From an uncultured Paludibaculum sp. (GTDB lineage: Bacteria > Acidobacteriota > Terriglobia > Bryobacterales > Bryobacteraceae), in the NCBI RefSeq assembly GCF_963665245.1, contig NZ_OY762269.1:558001-622000 (forward strand): a stretch of 64,000 nt of DNA, read 5' to 3'. The notes below the pieces were generated by a model. That model worked only from the letters and a program-made list of their open reading frames with translations, searched no databases and had not been told where the DNA came from. Every line of letters begins with the position of its first letter. The stretch's first letter is position 1. A program made the translations under genes and the position numbers. Shown here piece after piece: positions 37,101-45,903 of this stretch.

Positions 37101-39306
37101 AACATTCTCCTATGACATGCTGGGTCGGCTGCATTCGGCGACGAATCCGGAGAGTGGCACGGTCACCTATGGCTACGATGGCAACGGCAACGTGACATCG
37201 AAAACGGATGCGCGCGGCACGGTGACCATGGGATATGACGCGTTGAATCGGATTGCGAGCAAGTCCTATTCGGGCACCGGGTGGTCGTCCACACCGTCGG
37301 TCACCTACAGCTACGACGCGACGATACCAATTACCGGGGTCACCTCGGAGAGTCAGCCGAAAGGGCGGCTTGTACAGGTGTCGAACTCGGTAAGTACGAC
37401 CAGTTACCAGTATGACGGACTGGGGCGACCATTGGCCAGCGTGCAGACGACGGATGGCTTGTCCGAGAAGGTCTTTCAATACAGCTACGTTCCGGCCGGT
37501 CTGTCACTGATGACCTATCCATCGGGCCGGAAGGTGAACTGGAGCTATGACCTTGCGGGTCGGCCAGACACCGTGCTGGACGGTGCGGGAGGGGCTGCGT
37601 TTGCGACGGCGGCGAAATACGACGTAACGGGCGGGCTGAGCAAGCTTTCGCTGGGCAGCGGGCTGGAGGAGAACTGGACATATAGCAGCATCCGTGGGCA
37701 GGTCCGTCAGGTGACGCTGGGCACGCCACAGAGCCCGAGTTCAGTGGGAAGCTGGCAATATAGTAATTGTGTTGGGCAGAGCAACACGGCCGAATGCGCG
37801 ACGAACAACGGGAACGTGATGAGTCAGACGATCGGGCCGCTGGGCGCAGTGCAGACGTACGGGTATGACGGAATGAACCGCCTCAAGACGTTCTCAGAGG
37901 GGGGGCTGGGACAGACGTATGTCTACGACCAATATGGAAACCGGGCCCTGCTGACAGGGTCGACGATGCCGAGTTGGCCGTCCGGGGCTGTGGTGACGAA
38001 CGACCAGCCGGACGATGTGGCATCGATCTTCCCGTCGAACCAGTGGAACCAATCGACAGTGGTGAATGGGTATGTGACGAAGCCGAAGTCGGACGCCTAT
38101 CCGACGCTGAGCTACGACGCGGAAGGCCGGATTGCCGGCGCGGTGACGGGCGCGACCGAGAGCGCGAATGCGAGCTACGGGTACGATGGCGAAGGGCGAC
38201 GGGTGCAGCGGACGAGTTCCGGAGTGACGACGTACTACGTCTATGACGCGATGGGACAACTGGCGGCGGAGTATGGTGGCAATGTGGCGGCGAGCGGGCG
38301 GCAGTATTTGACAGTGGACGCGCTCGGGTCGACGCGAGTCGTGACAGACCAGAACAAAGCTGTGGTGCCCGGTGAGAGACACGACTACATGCCGTTTGGC
38401 GGAGCTCTCCTCTCGACTCAGAATGGCCGGACAACCACGCTCGGCTATGGCGTCGATGAGGCGCCTGCCTCCCTCGCGACGCTCTTCACCAGCAAAGAAC
38501 GGGATGCCGAGACCGGCCTCGATTACTTCGGGGCTCGATACTTCTCTGCGGCGCAAGGGCGGTTCACCAGTCCGGACAGTCCGAAGTTTTCGGAAAAGAC
38601 CTCGCCTCAAACGTGGAACCTGTATTCGTACACGGCGAACAACCCACTTTCGGCCGTTGATCTCACCGGGAACAACTGGTTCAAGATCAACGGCAATTGG
38701 AGTTGGTACGACGGTTCAGATGTGGACGACAACGGTGACGCTTGCAAGAAGGGATCCGAGGGTTGTAACCATAGCGACTACACGTTGCTTTTGCGGATTC
38801 AGAAGACTGGGAAGTACGCGAAGGATGGAGCTGAGATTGAGAAACTAGCGCTGCTGGGCGCGGGCGAGGATGACGTTCTTGCTACCGGGACTGGATACAC
38901 CGGAAAGCTCGGCACGTTCATGACAACGCCCAACGGCGATTATGAGATAAACCTCAACAGACGAGGTGGCCTTCAATCTCAGTACTTCCTTCAAGTTCCT
39001 CAAGGGTACGTCCTTGGGCCCTATCCGGGGATTCAGCGTGTAGGTCCCGTTACGATACGCGACCAGGTGTTTGATGCCAGGAACGACTGGGGTGACTATC
39101 GAGCGAACCTCGTCGGTCCCAAGGGCGCTACGGCGTTTTATCTACACGGAAAACTGGACTACTTCGATCACGGCCGAACCTACACCCACGGCTGCACAAC
39201 GGAGCCGCTGCAGAATGTACTGAAGGTAATATTCAGGCTTGATCCAAAAGGGGTTGGTGAGGGTGAGAAAAATGGACGAATTCTAGTGAATGTGAGTGGA
39301 AAATGA
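34135..39306 (+). CDS. RHS-repeat protein with L,D-transpeptidase-like C-terminal domain
   Basis: 1723 residues. Signal peptide, an N-terminal region, then dozens of YD repeats (for example YDALGRLANVTEY, YGYDGNGNVTSKTDARG) that should form an RHS cage, ending in the RHS core ERDAETGLDYFGARYFSAAQGRFTSPD around residue 1460. The last about 210 residues are unrelated: TTPNGDYEI near 1597, YLHGK with His1671, and THGC at 1684-1687 resemble the YkuD L,D-transpeptidase signature (TP-G-Y-I, His, then S/T-H-G-C). The ATG at 34135 is chosen because the upstream frame overlaps the preceding gene. Stop overlaps the next start by 4 nt. Confidence 0.88.
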   Translation: MREHRIEVLASRLTLGALLCNLTFSVTGQITTAVDGATPPVLAAGRAAGSYALSDFESVNLFGGGLSFLLPIVPLGGQGAPGAPVYLTMDRRWVMQFENSNDYFSYTAMTTDQTDPIKHYYSPGELRIRSVGRNPEVGCNDGADSLYRETLTRLTFREADGTEHEFVDATSGGNIHLHSASTYTDPFGRQVKTCTVDGTSRGRVWVTRDGTFQTYIVASSAGVVEYASGRGNGDPGVNIEALTGYLYKKDGTRLKIVDGRVSEVRDRNGRFTTYTYGTDPFNVATYNQVISITDPMGRTTTIDYQKSDPYTGEIYTALTYKGTSGSDRTVEVHYCGLVSTCPYYEHPPAGKTVGGTDGLFPGFGSTSTIYAPGVVSYVKLPDGRRYEFRYNSYGELAKVTLPTGGSIEYVHGSGIEGRESLAGLNSSGGSLQIYRRVLERRTYLADGSLASKTKYKTTHGSTGCPSGVAYCTIVTEEHWNGESAASVLAATRHTFVGGADDPESYFWNGYYIDYLNGKELVTADLVAPTGANEVSASGYLGINALKTASQTWAERSCETGELCPTAIGLMKASPKDPRVSQVQTTLVDSSQTSTVTYGYDRFNNKTLEVATGYDGTVLYRRTAAYLTTNPVNSVDYVRADLTTGTANNSIGVSSAVVHLRGLPVWAAECLDAGCSGTKLAAKRLYSYDQGSRQGSTGITQWDSTVPTARGNLTMETGWLDSSGSSSISVSRTYYDYGAPYEVTDGRANKATYEWGCNGTAISKVKNALNDETTIVSDCNTGSPTSIIDPNAVVETRQYTDALDRLTSSTVGSYAKTLFSYDDSARAIQTRKSRNSTSDSDIVTELKYDGLGRTVETNRTEPGVAGSVVTRVSTMYDLLGRVWKVSQPFQGAAATAWTETLYDSLGRPTSSTTSDGSATTTTYDGATVTTIDPAHMKKKMEYDALGRLANVTEYLCPTAGGCSETTSYTTTYSYDTRANLTGVMQGAQSRTFSYDMLGRLHSATNPESGTVTYGYDGNGNVTSKTDARGTVTMGYDALNRIASKSYSGTGWSSTPSVTYSYDATIPITGVTSESQPKGRLVQVSNSVSTTSYQYDGLGRPLASVQTTDGLSEKVFQYSYVPAGLSLMTYPSGRKVNWSYDLAGRPDTVLDGAGGAAFATAAKYDVTGGLSKLSLGSGLEENWTYSSIRGQVRQVTLGTPQSPSSVGSWQYSNCVGQSNTAECATNNGNVMSQTIGPLGAVQTYGYDGMNRLKTFSEGGLGQTYVYDQYGNRALLTGSTMPSWPSGAVVTNDQPDDVASIFPSNQWNQSTVVNGYVTKPKSDAYPTLSYDAEGRIAGAVTGATESANASYGYDGEGRRVQRTSSGVTTYYVYDAMGQLAAEYGGNVAASGRQYLTVDALGSTRVVTDQNKAVVPGERHDYMPFGGALLSTQNGRTTTLGYGVDEAPASLATLFTSKERDAETGLDYFGARYFSAAQGRFTSPDSPKFSEKTSPQTWNLYSYTANNPLSAVDLTGNNWFKINGNWSWYDGSDVDDNGDACKKGSEGCNHSDYTLLLRIQKTGKYAKDGAEIEKLALLGAGEDDVLATGTGYTGKLGTFMTTPNGDYEINLNRRGGLQSQYFLQVPQGYVLGPYPGIQRVGPVTIRDQVFDARNDWGDYRANLVGPKGATAFYLHGKLDYFDHGRTYTHGCTTEPLQNVLKVIFRLDPKGVGEGEKNGRILVNVSGK

Positions 39307-39806
39307 GATCGCTAGTCGTTACCGTGACAATGGGAATTGTACTAGCCTCGCTTTCGGAACTCGGCGCCGCGCAGGCTCCCACTCAGCGGACGCCGCCCGA
39401 AGATTCCAGTGATGGGCGGTGGCTCTCCTTGCTGCCGCCATCGCAGCGCGCGTCCTTCTCCAGTACGTTCGAGACCCTGCTGTCTCTGTATAGGCAGGGC
39501 AAATGGTCGGAACTGTACGATCTAACGAGGGAGGAACAACCATCTACCCGGCCCGCTTTTGTGAGGAAGATGGGGCGGCTGCGTCCGATTGTTGGGTTTC
39601 GCCCGGTTTCTGTGAGTTACAATCGCACGTTCAAGTACTGGATGGTTCGCGGATGCGGTCGATACCGAGAAGCCTCAGGAAAGGAGAGTGAAACGCCGTC
39701 ACTGGTCAGGGCGTATCAGGTCGGTGGTGGCTGGCTATTTGGGCAAATCATGATTGAGGCGTTCGAATCCCCGCCGATTGAGGACAATCCCTGCGCTCAG
39801 AAGTAG
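39303..39806 (+). CDS. Exported protein following the RHS gene, candidate immunity protein
   Basis: 167 residues with a signal peptide (MRSLVVTVTMGIVLASLSELGAAQA). The mature part has LLSLYRQGKWSELYDLTREEQ, a Cys in VRGCGRY and AYQVGGGWLFGQIMIEAFE, perhaps NTF2-like. Coupled to the RHS stop by ATGA. A periplasmic location is what protection against a peptidoglycan-acting toxin would need; the immunity role is inferred from position and export only. Confidence 0.65.
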   Translation: MRSLVVTVTMGIVLASLSELGAAQAPTQRTPPEDSSDGRWLSLLPPSQRASFSSTFETLLSLYRQGKWSELYDLTREEQPSTRPAFVRKMGRLRPIVGFRPVSVSYNRTFKYWMVRGCGRYREASGKESETPSLVRAYQVGGGWLFGQIMIEAFESPPIEDNPCAQK

Positions 39807-39841
39807 CCGCTTGTCCCGCGCTCCTTTTGGCGGATGGGTGG

Positions 39842-39936
39842 GTGAGCGCTACGTAAGTCTCGGGTCGCCCACCCCCACGGATTCTACTTCGCCTAGCCCT
39901 CTGGCGGCGCCGCCTGCCGCCGTTTCCATTTATCCG
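39842..39936 (-). mobile_element. IS66 end remnant (third copy)
   Basis: Begins with the IS66 terminal sequence GTGAGCGCTACG and encodes on the minus strand a diverged tnpC C-terminus (KWKRRQAAPPEG, stop). It is cut off where the next IS66 copy starts at 39937. The rest of this copy is absent. Confidence 0.7.
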
Positions 39937-39978
39937 GTGAGCGCTACGCGAACCCCAGGTCCTCCGACCCGACAGCCT

Positions 39979-40720
39979 CTACTTCATCGGGCCGTCAGGC
40001 GACGCTGCCTGACGCCGCTTCCATTCATCCGGCAGCCAGTCGGCCAAGTCGCTGATGCGCACCGACGGCAGGTTGGTTAGCAACTGCGTCAGGTACAGTT
40101 GTAGGTCCACGTCGTGACGGCGGCAGGTGCTCGTCAGGCTCGCTAGAATCGCTGCGGTCCGGCCACCCCTCGCATTGCCCACGAAGAGGGAGTTCTTGCG
40201 GTTCAGCACCACTCGCTTCATTTCCCTTTCGCTGATGTTGTTGTCCAGCGGCACCGCTCCATCGGAGCAGAACACCGTCAGTTCCTCCCACTGGCTCAGC
40301 GCGTAGTTCAGCGCCTCGGCCATCGGATGCTTCGGCAGCAACTGTTCTTTCCAACCCAGCAGCTTCTCCCGTAACCCCGTCACCACCGGCACAGACTTCT
40401 CCTGGCGCAACTTCAGCCGCTCCGCCACCGGAAGTGCGGCCGCCTGACGTTCTACTGAATACAGCGCGCGCACCACCTCCACCACGGCCCGCGCGATCTC
40501 CGGCGCCGCCTTCTCCGCCTCCACTACCTTGCGACGGAAATGCGCCCAGCACCCCGCGCGCGTGATCTCGTTGCCCGCCACCACGCCGTTGTATCCGCCG
40601 TAGGCATCGGCCAGCAAAACCTGCCGGTAATCTTTCAGAAAATGTTTCGGCCCATCGCGGCCCCGGTTCAGCGTGAAGTCGAAGACGTTGTAGGCATGGT
40701 CGTCATCCCCCACATAGATC
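39979..40720 (-). pseudogene. IS66 tnpC, C-terminal part (outer copy)
   Basis: Continues the outer tnpC after the inner insertion, from VGDDDHAYNVFDF to DEWKRRQAASPDGPMK. Joined to 43258-44188 with one 8-bp duplication removed, it gives the same 1665-nt length as the intact inner tnpC, so no other lesion is present. Confidence 0.88.
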
Positions 40721-40762
40721 GTGAGCGCTACGCGAACCCCAGGTCCTCCGACCGGACGGACT

Positions 40763-42427
40763 CTACTTTGGAGGCCCCTCAGGCGACGCCGCTTGGCGCC
40801 GCTTCCATGCATCCGGCAGCCAGTCTGCCAAGTCGCTGAGGCGCACCGACGGCAGGTTGGTTAGCAACTGCGTCAGGTACAGTTGTGGGTCCACGTCGTG
40901 ACGGCGGCAGGTGCTCGTCAGGCTCGCCAGAATCGCTGCGGTCCGGCCGCCCCTCGCATTGCCCACGAAGAGCGAGTTCTTGCGGTTCAGCACCACTCGC
41001 TTCATTTCCCTTTCGCTGATGTTGTTGTCCAGCGGCACCGCTCCATCGGAGCAGAACACCGTCAGTTCCGCCCACTGGCTCAGCGCGTAGTTCAGCGCCT
41101 CGGCCATCGGATGCTTCGGCAGCAACTGTTCTTTCCAGCCCAGCAGTTTCTCCCGTAACTCCGTTACCACCGGCACCGAGTTCTCCTGGCGCAGCTTCAG
41201 CCGCTCCGCCACCGGAAGTGCGGCCGCCTGACGTTCTACTGAATACAGCGCGCGCACCACCTCCACCACGCTCCGCGCGATCTCCGGCGCCGCCTTCTCC
41301 GCCTCCACTACCTTGCGACGGAAATGCGCCCAGCACCCCGCGCGCGTGATCTCGTTGCCCGCCACCACGCCGTTGTATCCGCCGTAGGCATCGGCCAGCA
41401 AAACCTGCCGGTAATCTTTCAGAAAATGTTTCGGCCCATCGCGGCCCCGGTTCAGCGTGAAGTCGAAGACGTTGTAGGCATGGTCGTCATCCCCCACATA
41501 GATCCACATCCGGGCGTTCGCCGTTTTGCCTTTGCTCAGCATCGGCATGATGGTGTCGTCGGTGGCTACCACATGCGAGGACCGCACTCGCTGCGCCATC
41601 AATTGGTACAGCGGTTCGGCCAAGTCTGCCACATCGCCGCACCATACCGATTGGGTGGCGCGCGAAATCTCGAAGCCCTGCCGCGCGAAGATGTCTTCCA
41701 GCCGGTAGAGCGGCAGGTAATCGGAAAACTTGCTGGTCACGATGTAAGCCAGCAGGCCCGGTCCGGCCAACCCCTTGTCAATTGCTGCCTCGGGCTTGGC
41801 CGCCGTTTCGATACTGGGTTTGCCGCCGCCGTTCTCGCAGGCCGTACAGGCATACTTCTTGCGCACGTGGTGGATGCGTTCGAAGTGACCGGGCAGATAC
41901 TCGATCTGCCAGCTCTCGTCGGCGCCGATCTCCTGGCGCTCGGTTCCACAGCAGGGGCAGGCTCGCTGTTCCGCGCTCAGCTCGTGGACATGCGTGGTGG
42001 CCGGGAGATTCTCAAAGTTGGCGAGATTGCGCCGGCCTTTGCGGCGCCGCACGCGGCGCACTTCCGAGTCCTGTGGCGTCTCGGGAGGAACGTCATCCGG
42101 ATGAACCGGCTTCTGGTCCATCGATGCGGCGAAGTCGAACAGCATCTGCGCCAGATCGCCAGTTGATTGCAGCCGGTCGGCGCGGGGACCGTAATACCAC
42201 TTCTTATAACGCTCCAATTCCAGTTGAAGGCGGAGCATTTCCACGCGGAGTTCTTCAGCGCGGCGAGTCTGTTCATCGGCACGCTGAGTCTGCTGTTCGG
42301 CACGTTGTGCCTGCTGTTCGGCGCGCTGGGCATGGTGATCGCACTCGGTCAGCAGGGAGAGCACCATCGCCTTCAGCGCTGCGCTGTCCCCGGGTAAGTC
42401 GATCAAATTCCCGCTGCCAATGGCCAC
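40763..42427 (-). CDS. tnpC: IS66 transposase TnpC
   Basis: 554 residues: an N-terminal coiled coil rich in QRAEQQ repeats, the zinc-finger part with CPCCGTE and CTACENGG, and the DDE core (DDTIMPMLSKGKTANARMWIYVGDDD, LLADAYGGYNG, then the C-terminal DNNISEREMKRVVLNRKNSLFVGNARGG). Only the C-terminal few residues differ clearly from the outer copy. Needed with TnpA and TnpB for IS66 transposition. Confidence 0.95.
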   Translation of the reverse strand: MAIGSGNLIDLPGDSAALKAMVLSLLTECDHHAQRAEQQAQRAEQQTQRADEQTRRAEELRVEMLRLQLELERYKKWYYGPRADRLQSTGDLAQMLFDFAASMDQKPVHPDDVPPETPQDSEVRRVRRRKGRRNLANFENLPATTHVHELSAEQRACPCCGTERQEIGADESWQIEYLPGHFERIHHVRKKYACTACENGGGKPSIETAAKPEAAIDKGLAGPGLLAYIVTSKFSDYLPLYRLEDIFARQGFEISRATQSVWCGDVADLAEPLYQLMAQRVRSSHVVATDDTIMPMLSKGKTANARMWIYVGDDDHAYNVFDFTLNRGRDGPKHFLKDYRQVLLADAYGGYNGVVAGNEITRAGCWAHFRRKVVEAEKAAPEIARSVVEVVRALYSVERQAAALPVAERLKLRQENSVPVVTELREKLLGWKEQLLPKHPMAEALNYALSQWAELTVFCSDGAVPLDNNISEREMKRVVLNRKNSLFVGNARGGRTAAILASLTSTCRRHDVDPQLYLTQLLTNLPSVRLSDLADWLPDAWKRRQAASPEGPPK

Positions 42428-42486
42428 GGATAATTAGATGCGATTTCCATATTAAACGTTACGCGAATAGTGATTTTTCTTGTGAT

Positions 42487-42873
42487 TCAGACGACGCGCG
42501 CGCCGCGCTCGTAGCGGGCGACCCGTTTCAGCCGCGATACATCGATTCCATCCAGAACCATGGCCAGTTCACTGGCTCTCAGTTCCACCGAAGATGAGCC
42601 CGCTTCCACGCGGGGCAGTTTGAAAGTGCCTGCCTCGAGCCGCTTATACCAAAGAACAAAGCCGTCGCGATCCCACACAAGAATTTTTAGCCGGTCGCCG
42701 CGGCGCGAGCGAAACACAAACAGGTGACCACTTAAGGGGTCCTGCCCGATGACGGCTTTCACGCGTTCGGCCAAGCGGTCGAAACCGCAGCGCATGTCAG
42801 CGGCCTCGGCGGCGAGCCAGATGCGCGCGCTTTGCTCGCGGTCGAGCGTGCGCAGGCTCGGCAGACCGGTCAA
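42487..42873 (-). CDS. tnpB: IS66 accessory protein TnpB (inner copy)
   Basis: 128 residues of the IS66 Orf2 type: WLAAEAADMRCGFDRLAERVKAVIG, GHLFVFRSRRGDRLKILVWDRDGFVLWYKRLEAGTF. Overlaps the tnpA stop by 4 nt. The residue sequence is identical to that of the outer copy. Confidence 0.95.
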   Translation of the reverse strand: MTGLPSLRTLDREQSARIWLAAEAADMRCGFDRLAERVKAVIGQDPLSGHLFVFRSRRGDRLKILVWDRDGFVLWYKRLEAGTFKLPRVEAGSSSVELRASELAMVLDGIDVSRLKRVARYERGARVV

Positions 42874-43199
42874 ACGCGGGACTCCAACACGGCCAACAAA
42901 GCGCGCAGATGATTGGGATCGAAGCCTGGCTCGACGAGCAGGCTCCGGCCGGTGGGCAGTCGAATCTCAATCGCCGATCCATGCCCAGCCGCCGCTTGAG
43001 TCGCCCTGCCGGCGTCCACCAAGTGGACCTCGACGAAGGGTTGCGGGCCAGCCAGGATCAGACGTTTCTTCCAGGCAAAGAAGTGCGTTGGAGATAGCCC
43101 ACGTGCCCGGCAGAACGCCGCCACACTTTGACCGCTCCGCTCTTGCTCAGCGACCAACTCCCGCCACTTCGTCCAAGCCTCAGGTCCGCGTGTGCGCAT
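42870..43199 (-). CDS. tnpA: IS66 accessory protein TnpA (inner copy)
   Basis: 109 residues with a helix-turn-helix (QSVAAFCRARGLSPTHFFAWKKRL). An ATG nine codons upstream is in frame; the start at 43199 gives the same protein as the outer copy. First gene of the tnpABC set. Confidence 0.9.
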   Translation of the reverse strand: MRTRGPEAWTKWRELVAEQERSGQSVAAFCRARGLSPTHFFAWKKRLILAGPQPFVEVHLVDAGRATQAAAGHGSAIEIRLPTGRSLLVEPGFDPNHLRALLAVLESRV

Positions 43200-43257
43200 G
43201 ACTTCACAGTGGGGCACACGGAGCACGCATTCAAGATGGGGTTTGCGTAGCGCTCAC

Positions 43258-44188
43258 CATAGATCCACATCCGCGCGTTCGCCGTTTTGCCTTTGCTCAG
43301 CATCGGCATGATGGTGTCGTCGGTGGCCACCACATGCGAGGACCGCACTCGCTGCGCCATCAATTGGTACAGCGGTTCGGCCAAGTCTGCCACATCGCCG
43401 CACCATACCGATTGGGTGGCGCGCGAAATCTCGAAGCCCTGCCGCGCGAAGATGTCTTCCAGCCGGTAGAGCGGCAGGTAATCGGAAAACTTGCTGGTCA
43501 CGATGTAAGCCAGCAGGCCCGGTCCGGCCAACCCCTTGTCAATTGCTGCCTCGGGCTTGGCCGCCGTTTCGATACTGGGTTTGCCGCCGCTGTTCTCGCA
43601 GGCCGTACAGGCGTACTTCTTGCGCACGTGGTGGATGCGTTCGAAGTGACCGGGCAGATACTCGATCTGCCAGCTCTCGTCGGCGCCGATCTCCTGGCGC
43701 TCGGTTCCACAGCAGGGGCAGGCTCGCTGTTCCGCGCTCAGCTCGTGGACATGCGTGGTGGCCGGGAGATTCTCAAAGTTAGCGAGATTGCGCCGGCCTT
43801 TGCGGCGCCGCACGCGGCGCACTTCCGAGTCCTGTGGCGTCTCGGGAGGAACGTCATCCGGATGAACCGGCTTCTGGTCCATCGATGCGGCGAAGTCGAA
43901 CAGCATCTGCGCCAGATCGCCAGTTGATTGCAGCCGGTCGGCTCGGGGACCGTAATACCACTTCTTATAACGCTCCAATTCCAGTTGAAGGCGGAGCATT
44001 TCCACGCGGAGTTCTTCAGCGCGGCGAGTCTGTTCATCGGCACGCTGAGTCTGCTGTTCGGCACGTTGTGCCTGCTGTTCGGCGCGCTGGGCATGGTGAT
44101 CGCACTCGGTCAGCAGGGAGAGCACCATCGCCTTCAGCGCTACGCTGTCCCCGGGTAAGTCGATCAAATTCCCGCTGCCAATGGCCAC
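43258..44188 (-). pseudogene. IS66 tnpC, N-terminal part (outer copy)
   Basis: First about 310 residues of TnpC, broken after ARMWIY where the inner element entered. The open frame continues into the inner IS end with unrelated residues. Coiled coil and zinc-finger regions are intact. Confidence 0.88.
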
Positions 44189-44247
44189 GGATAATTAGAT
44201 GCGATTTCCCTATTAAACGTTACGCGAATAGTGACTTTTCTTGTGAT

Positions 44248-44634
44248 TCAGACGACGCGCGCGCCGCGCTCGTAGCGGGCGACCCGTTTCAGCCGCGATA
44301 CATCGATTCCATCCAGAACCATGGCCAGTTCACTGGCTCTCAGTTCCACCGAAGATGAGCCCGCTTCCACGCGGGGCAGTTTGAAAGTGCCTGCCTCGAG
44401 CCGCTTATACCAAAGAACAAAGCCGTCGCGATCCCACACAAGAATTTTTAGCCGGTCGCCGCGGCGCGAGCGAAACACAAACAGGTGGCCACTTAAGGGG
44501 TCCTGCCCGATGACGGCTTTCACGCGTTCGGCCAAACGATCGAAACCGCAGCGCATGTCAGCGGCCTCGGCGGCGAGCCAGATGCGCGCGCTTTGCTCGC
44601 GGTCGAGCGTGCGCAAGCTCGGCAGACCGGTCAA
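44248..44634 (-). CDS. tnpB: IS66 accessory protein TnpB (outer copy)
   Basis: 128 residues, same sequence as the TnpB at 42487. Coupled to tnpA by a 4-nt overlap. Intact although its tnpC is interrupted. Confidence 0.95.
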   Translation of the reverse strand: MTGLPSLRTLDREQSARIWLAAEAADMRCGFDRLAERVKAVIGQDPLSGHLFVFRSRRGDRLKILVWDRDGFVLWYKRLEAGTFKLPRVEAGSSSVELRASELAMVLDGIDVSRLKRVARYERGARVV

Positions 44635-44960
44635 ACGCGGGACTCCAACACGGCCAACAAGGCGCGCAGATGATTGGGATCGAAGCCTGGCTCGACGAGC
44701 AGGCTCCGGCCGGTGGGCAGTCGAATCTCAATTGCCGGTCCATGCCCAGCCGCCGCTTGAGTCGCCCTGCCGGCGTCCACCAAGTGGACCTCGACGAAGG
44801 GTTGCGGGCCAGCCAGGATCAGACGTTTCTTCCAGGCAAAGAAGTGCGTTGGAGATAGCCCACGTGCCCGGCAGAACGCCGCCACACTTTGACCGCTCCG
44901 CTCTTGCTCAGCGACCAACTCCCGCCACTTCGTCCATGCCTCGGGTCCACGCGTGCGCAT
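44631..44960 (-). CDS. tnpA: IS66 accessory protein TnpA (outer copy)
   Basis: 109 residues, differing from the inner copy at about one position (GHGPAIEI against GHGSAIEI), which points to a recent duplication by transposition. Confidence 0.92.
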   Translation of the reverse strand: MRTRGPEAWTKWRELVAEQERSGQSVAAFCRARGLSPTHFFAWKKRLILAGPQPFVEVHLVDAGRATQAAAGHGPAIEIRLPTGRSLLVEPGFDPNHLRALLAVLESRV

Positions 44961-45018
44961 GACTTCACAGTGGGGCAGGCGAAGGACTCCTTCAAGATGG
45001 GGTTTGCGTAGCGCTCAC

Positions 45019-45200
45019 AGAATATCCGTCCTTTCGGCTCAGTTCTCTCGCTCCTCCCGAACCATTACGGCCTGCCGTTCACGGAGTGATCGTTCCAACC
45101 CACCTCACGGGCCGAACCCTGCGCCATATCCGACAAAAAATACAAAGGAGTCGGCATTCAGCTCGCGGAAGACACCATTGGGACGGGTGCGTGTGTCCCT
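45019..45200. other. Spacer between IS66 nest and MEIF leader
   Basis: No gene or clear repeat seen. It separates the outer IS66 end from the conserved leader. Confidence 0.4.
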
Positions 45201-45404
45201 TCCTTGGTAAGCCTCTCGCCACCAGCCGCTGTCAGCCTCTGAAACCAGCTCGTCTTCACCTCACAACTCTCCCGTTTTGCCACATGAAGCTTTCTTAGTG
45301 ACTCGCGCTCAAAATATATCTTCGCTTTCGGATCAATACTTTACAGCCCGAATCTCCAAAAACGCTTGGTCCACTCCAGTACAACATTGCCCAAGGAGCA
45401 TAAC
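45201..45404 (+). promoter_or_regulatory. Conserved leader of the MEIF-type gene, copy 2
   Basis: Aligns with 20427-20630, keeping the AAATATATCTTC block, the CCACTCCAGTACAAC block and the AAGGAGCATAACT ribosome site, with more changes in between. Confidence 0.6.
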
Positions 45405-45879
45405 TATGGAGATTTTCAAACAGACTACGGACGACTTCGTACCGTCGCGCCACTTTCTGAAAACCACCGGCGCCGAAAACGATCTCATTCTAGGAGACGA
45501 CTCGGCCAGCCTCATCACCTGCATCGAGGACCAGTCCCTCTTCTCAGGATTGCGGGATGACGTCCACCAACACTTCACACCGGCCAACCGCTTCGAGCAG
45601 CACATGGCCGACTCCATCGCGGAGGAGCTCTGGCGCAAGGCCCGCTACTCGCTCCTCGAAACCACCGCCCTGTCCGCAGCCATCGAGCGCGACTGGGAAG
45701 CCGTCAAAAAGGAGTGCCCCAATGCCGATCCCGCCTACCGCACCTACGTCGCCTTCCGCGACATGAGCCCCCGCGATACTGCCTGTGTCCGCGCCGGCCA
45801 GGACTTCGAGTCGCGCGCCTGGCGCCGCAGCCGCGCCGACATCGCCGCCCTCCAAGCCCTCAGGAGCAAACCCCGCTGA
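45405..45879 (+). CDS. Small conserved protein, long paralog of the 20631 gene
   Basis: 158 residues, MEIFKQTTDDFVPSR start, shared central part (DDVHQ, ANRFEQHMADSIAEELWRKARYSLLETT) and a helical C-terminal region absent from the short paralog (RTYVAFRDMSPRDTACVRAG, SRAWRRSRADIAALQALR). Mostly helical, cytoplasmic, no known catalytic motif. 24 nt upstream of the next gene on the same strand. Such Arg-rich helical tails are common beside the SRNA-type proteins in soil bacteria, but the function is unknown. Confidence 0.72.
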
Positions 45880-45903
45880 TGCCCAGCGCCGGGAACCATC
45901 GCC

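Larger units (their letters stand above)
40721..43257 (-). mobile_element. IS66-family element (inner copy, complete)
   Basis: 2537 bp, flanked by the 8-bp duplication CATAGATC (40713-40720 and 43258-43265), the length expected for IS66. Carries intact tnpA, tnpB and tnpC and sits inside the tnpC of a nearly identical element. Confidence 0.95.
39937..45018 (-). mobile_element. IS66-family element (outer copy, interrupted)
   Basis: Ends are GTGAGCGCTACGCGAACCCC at the left and the near-identical complement at the right. Contains tnpA, tnpB and a tnpC split by a second IS66 copy at 40721-43257. No target duplication is visible at its ends, since the left side abuts the third copy. Confidence 0.85.

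Noticed and set aside
34135..39306. RHS protein as part of a type VI secretion or Tc toxin locus
   Set aside because: No PAAR, VgrG, Hcp or TcA/TcB gene nearby, and the protein has its own signal peptide.
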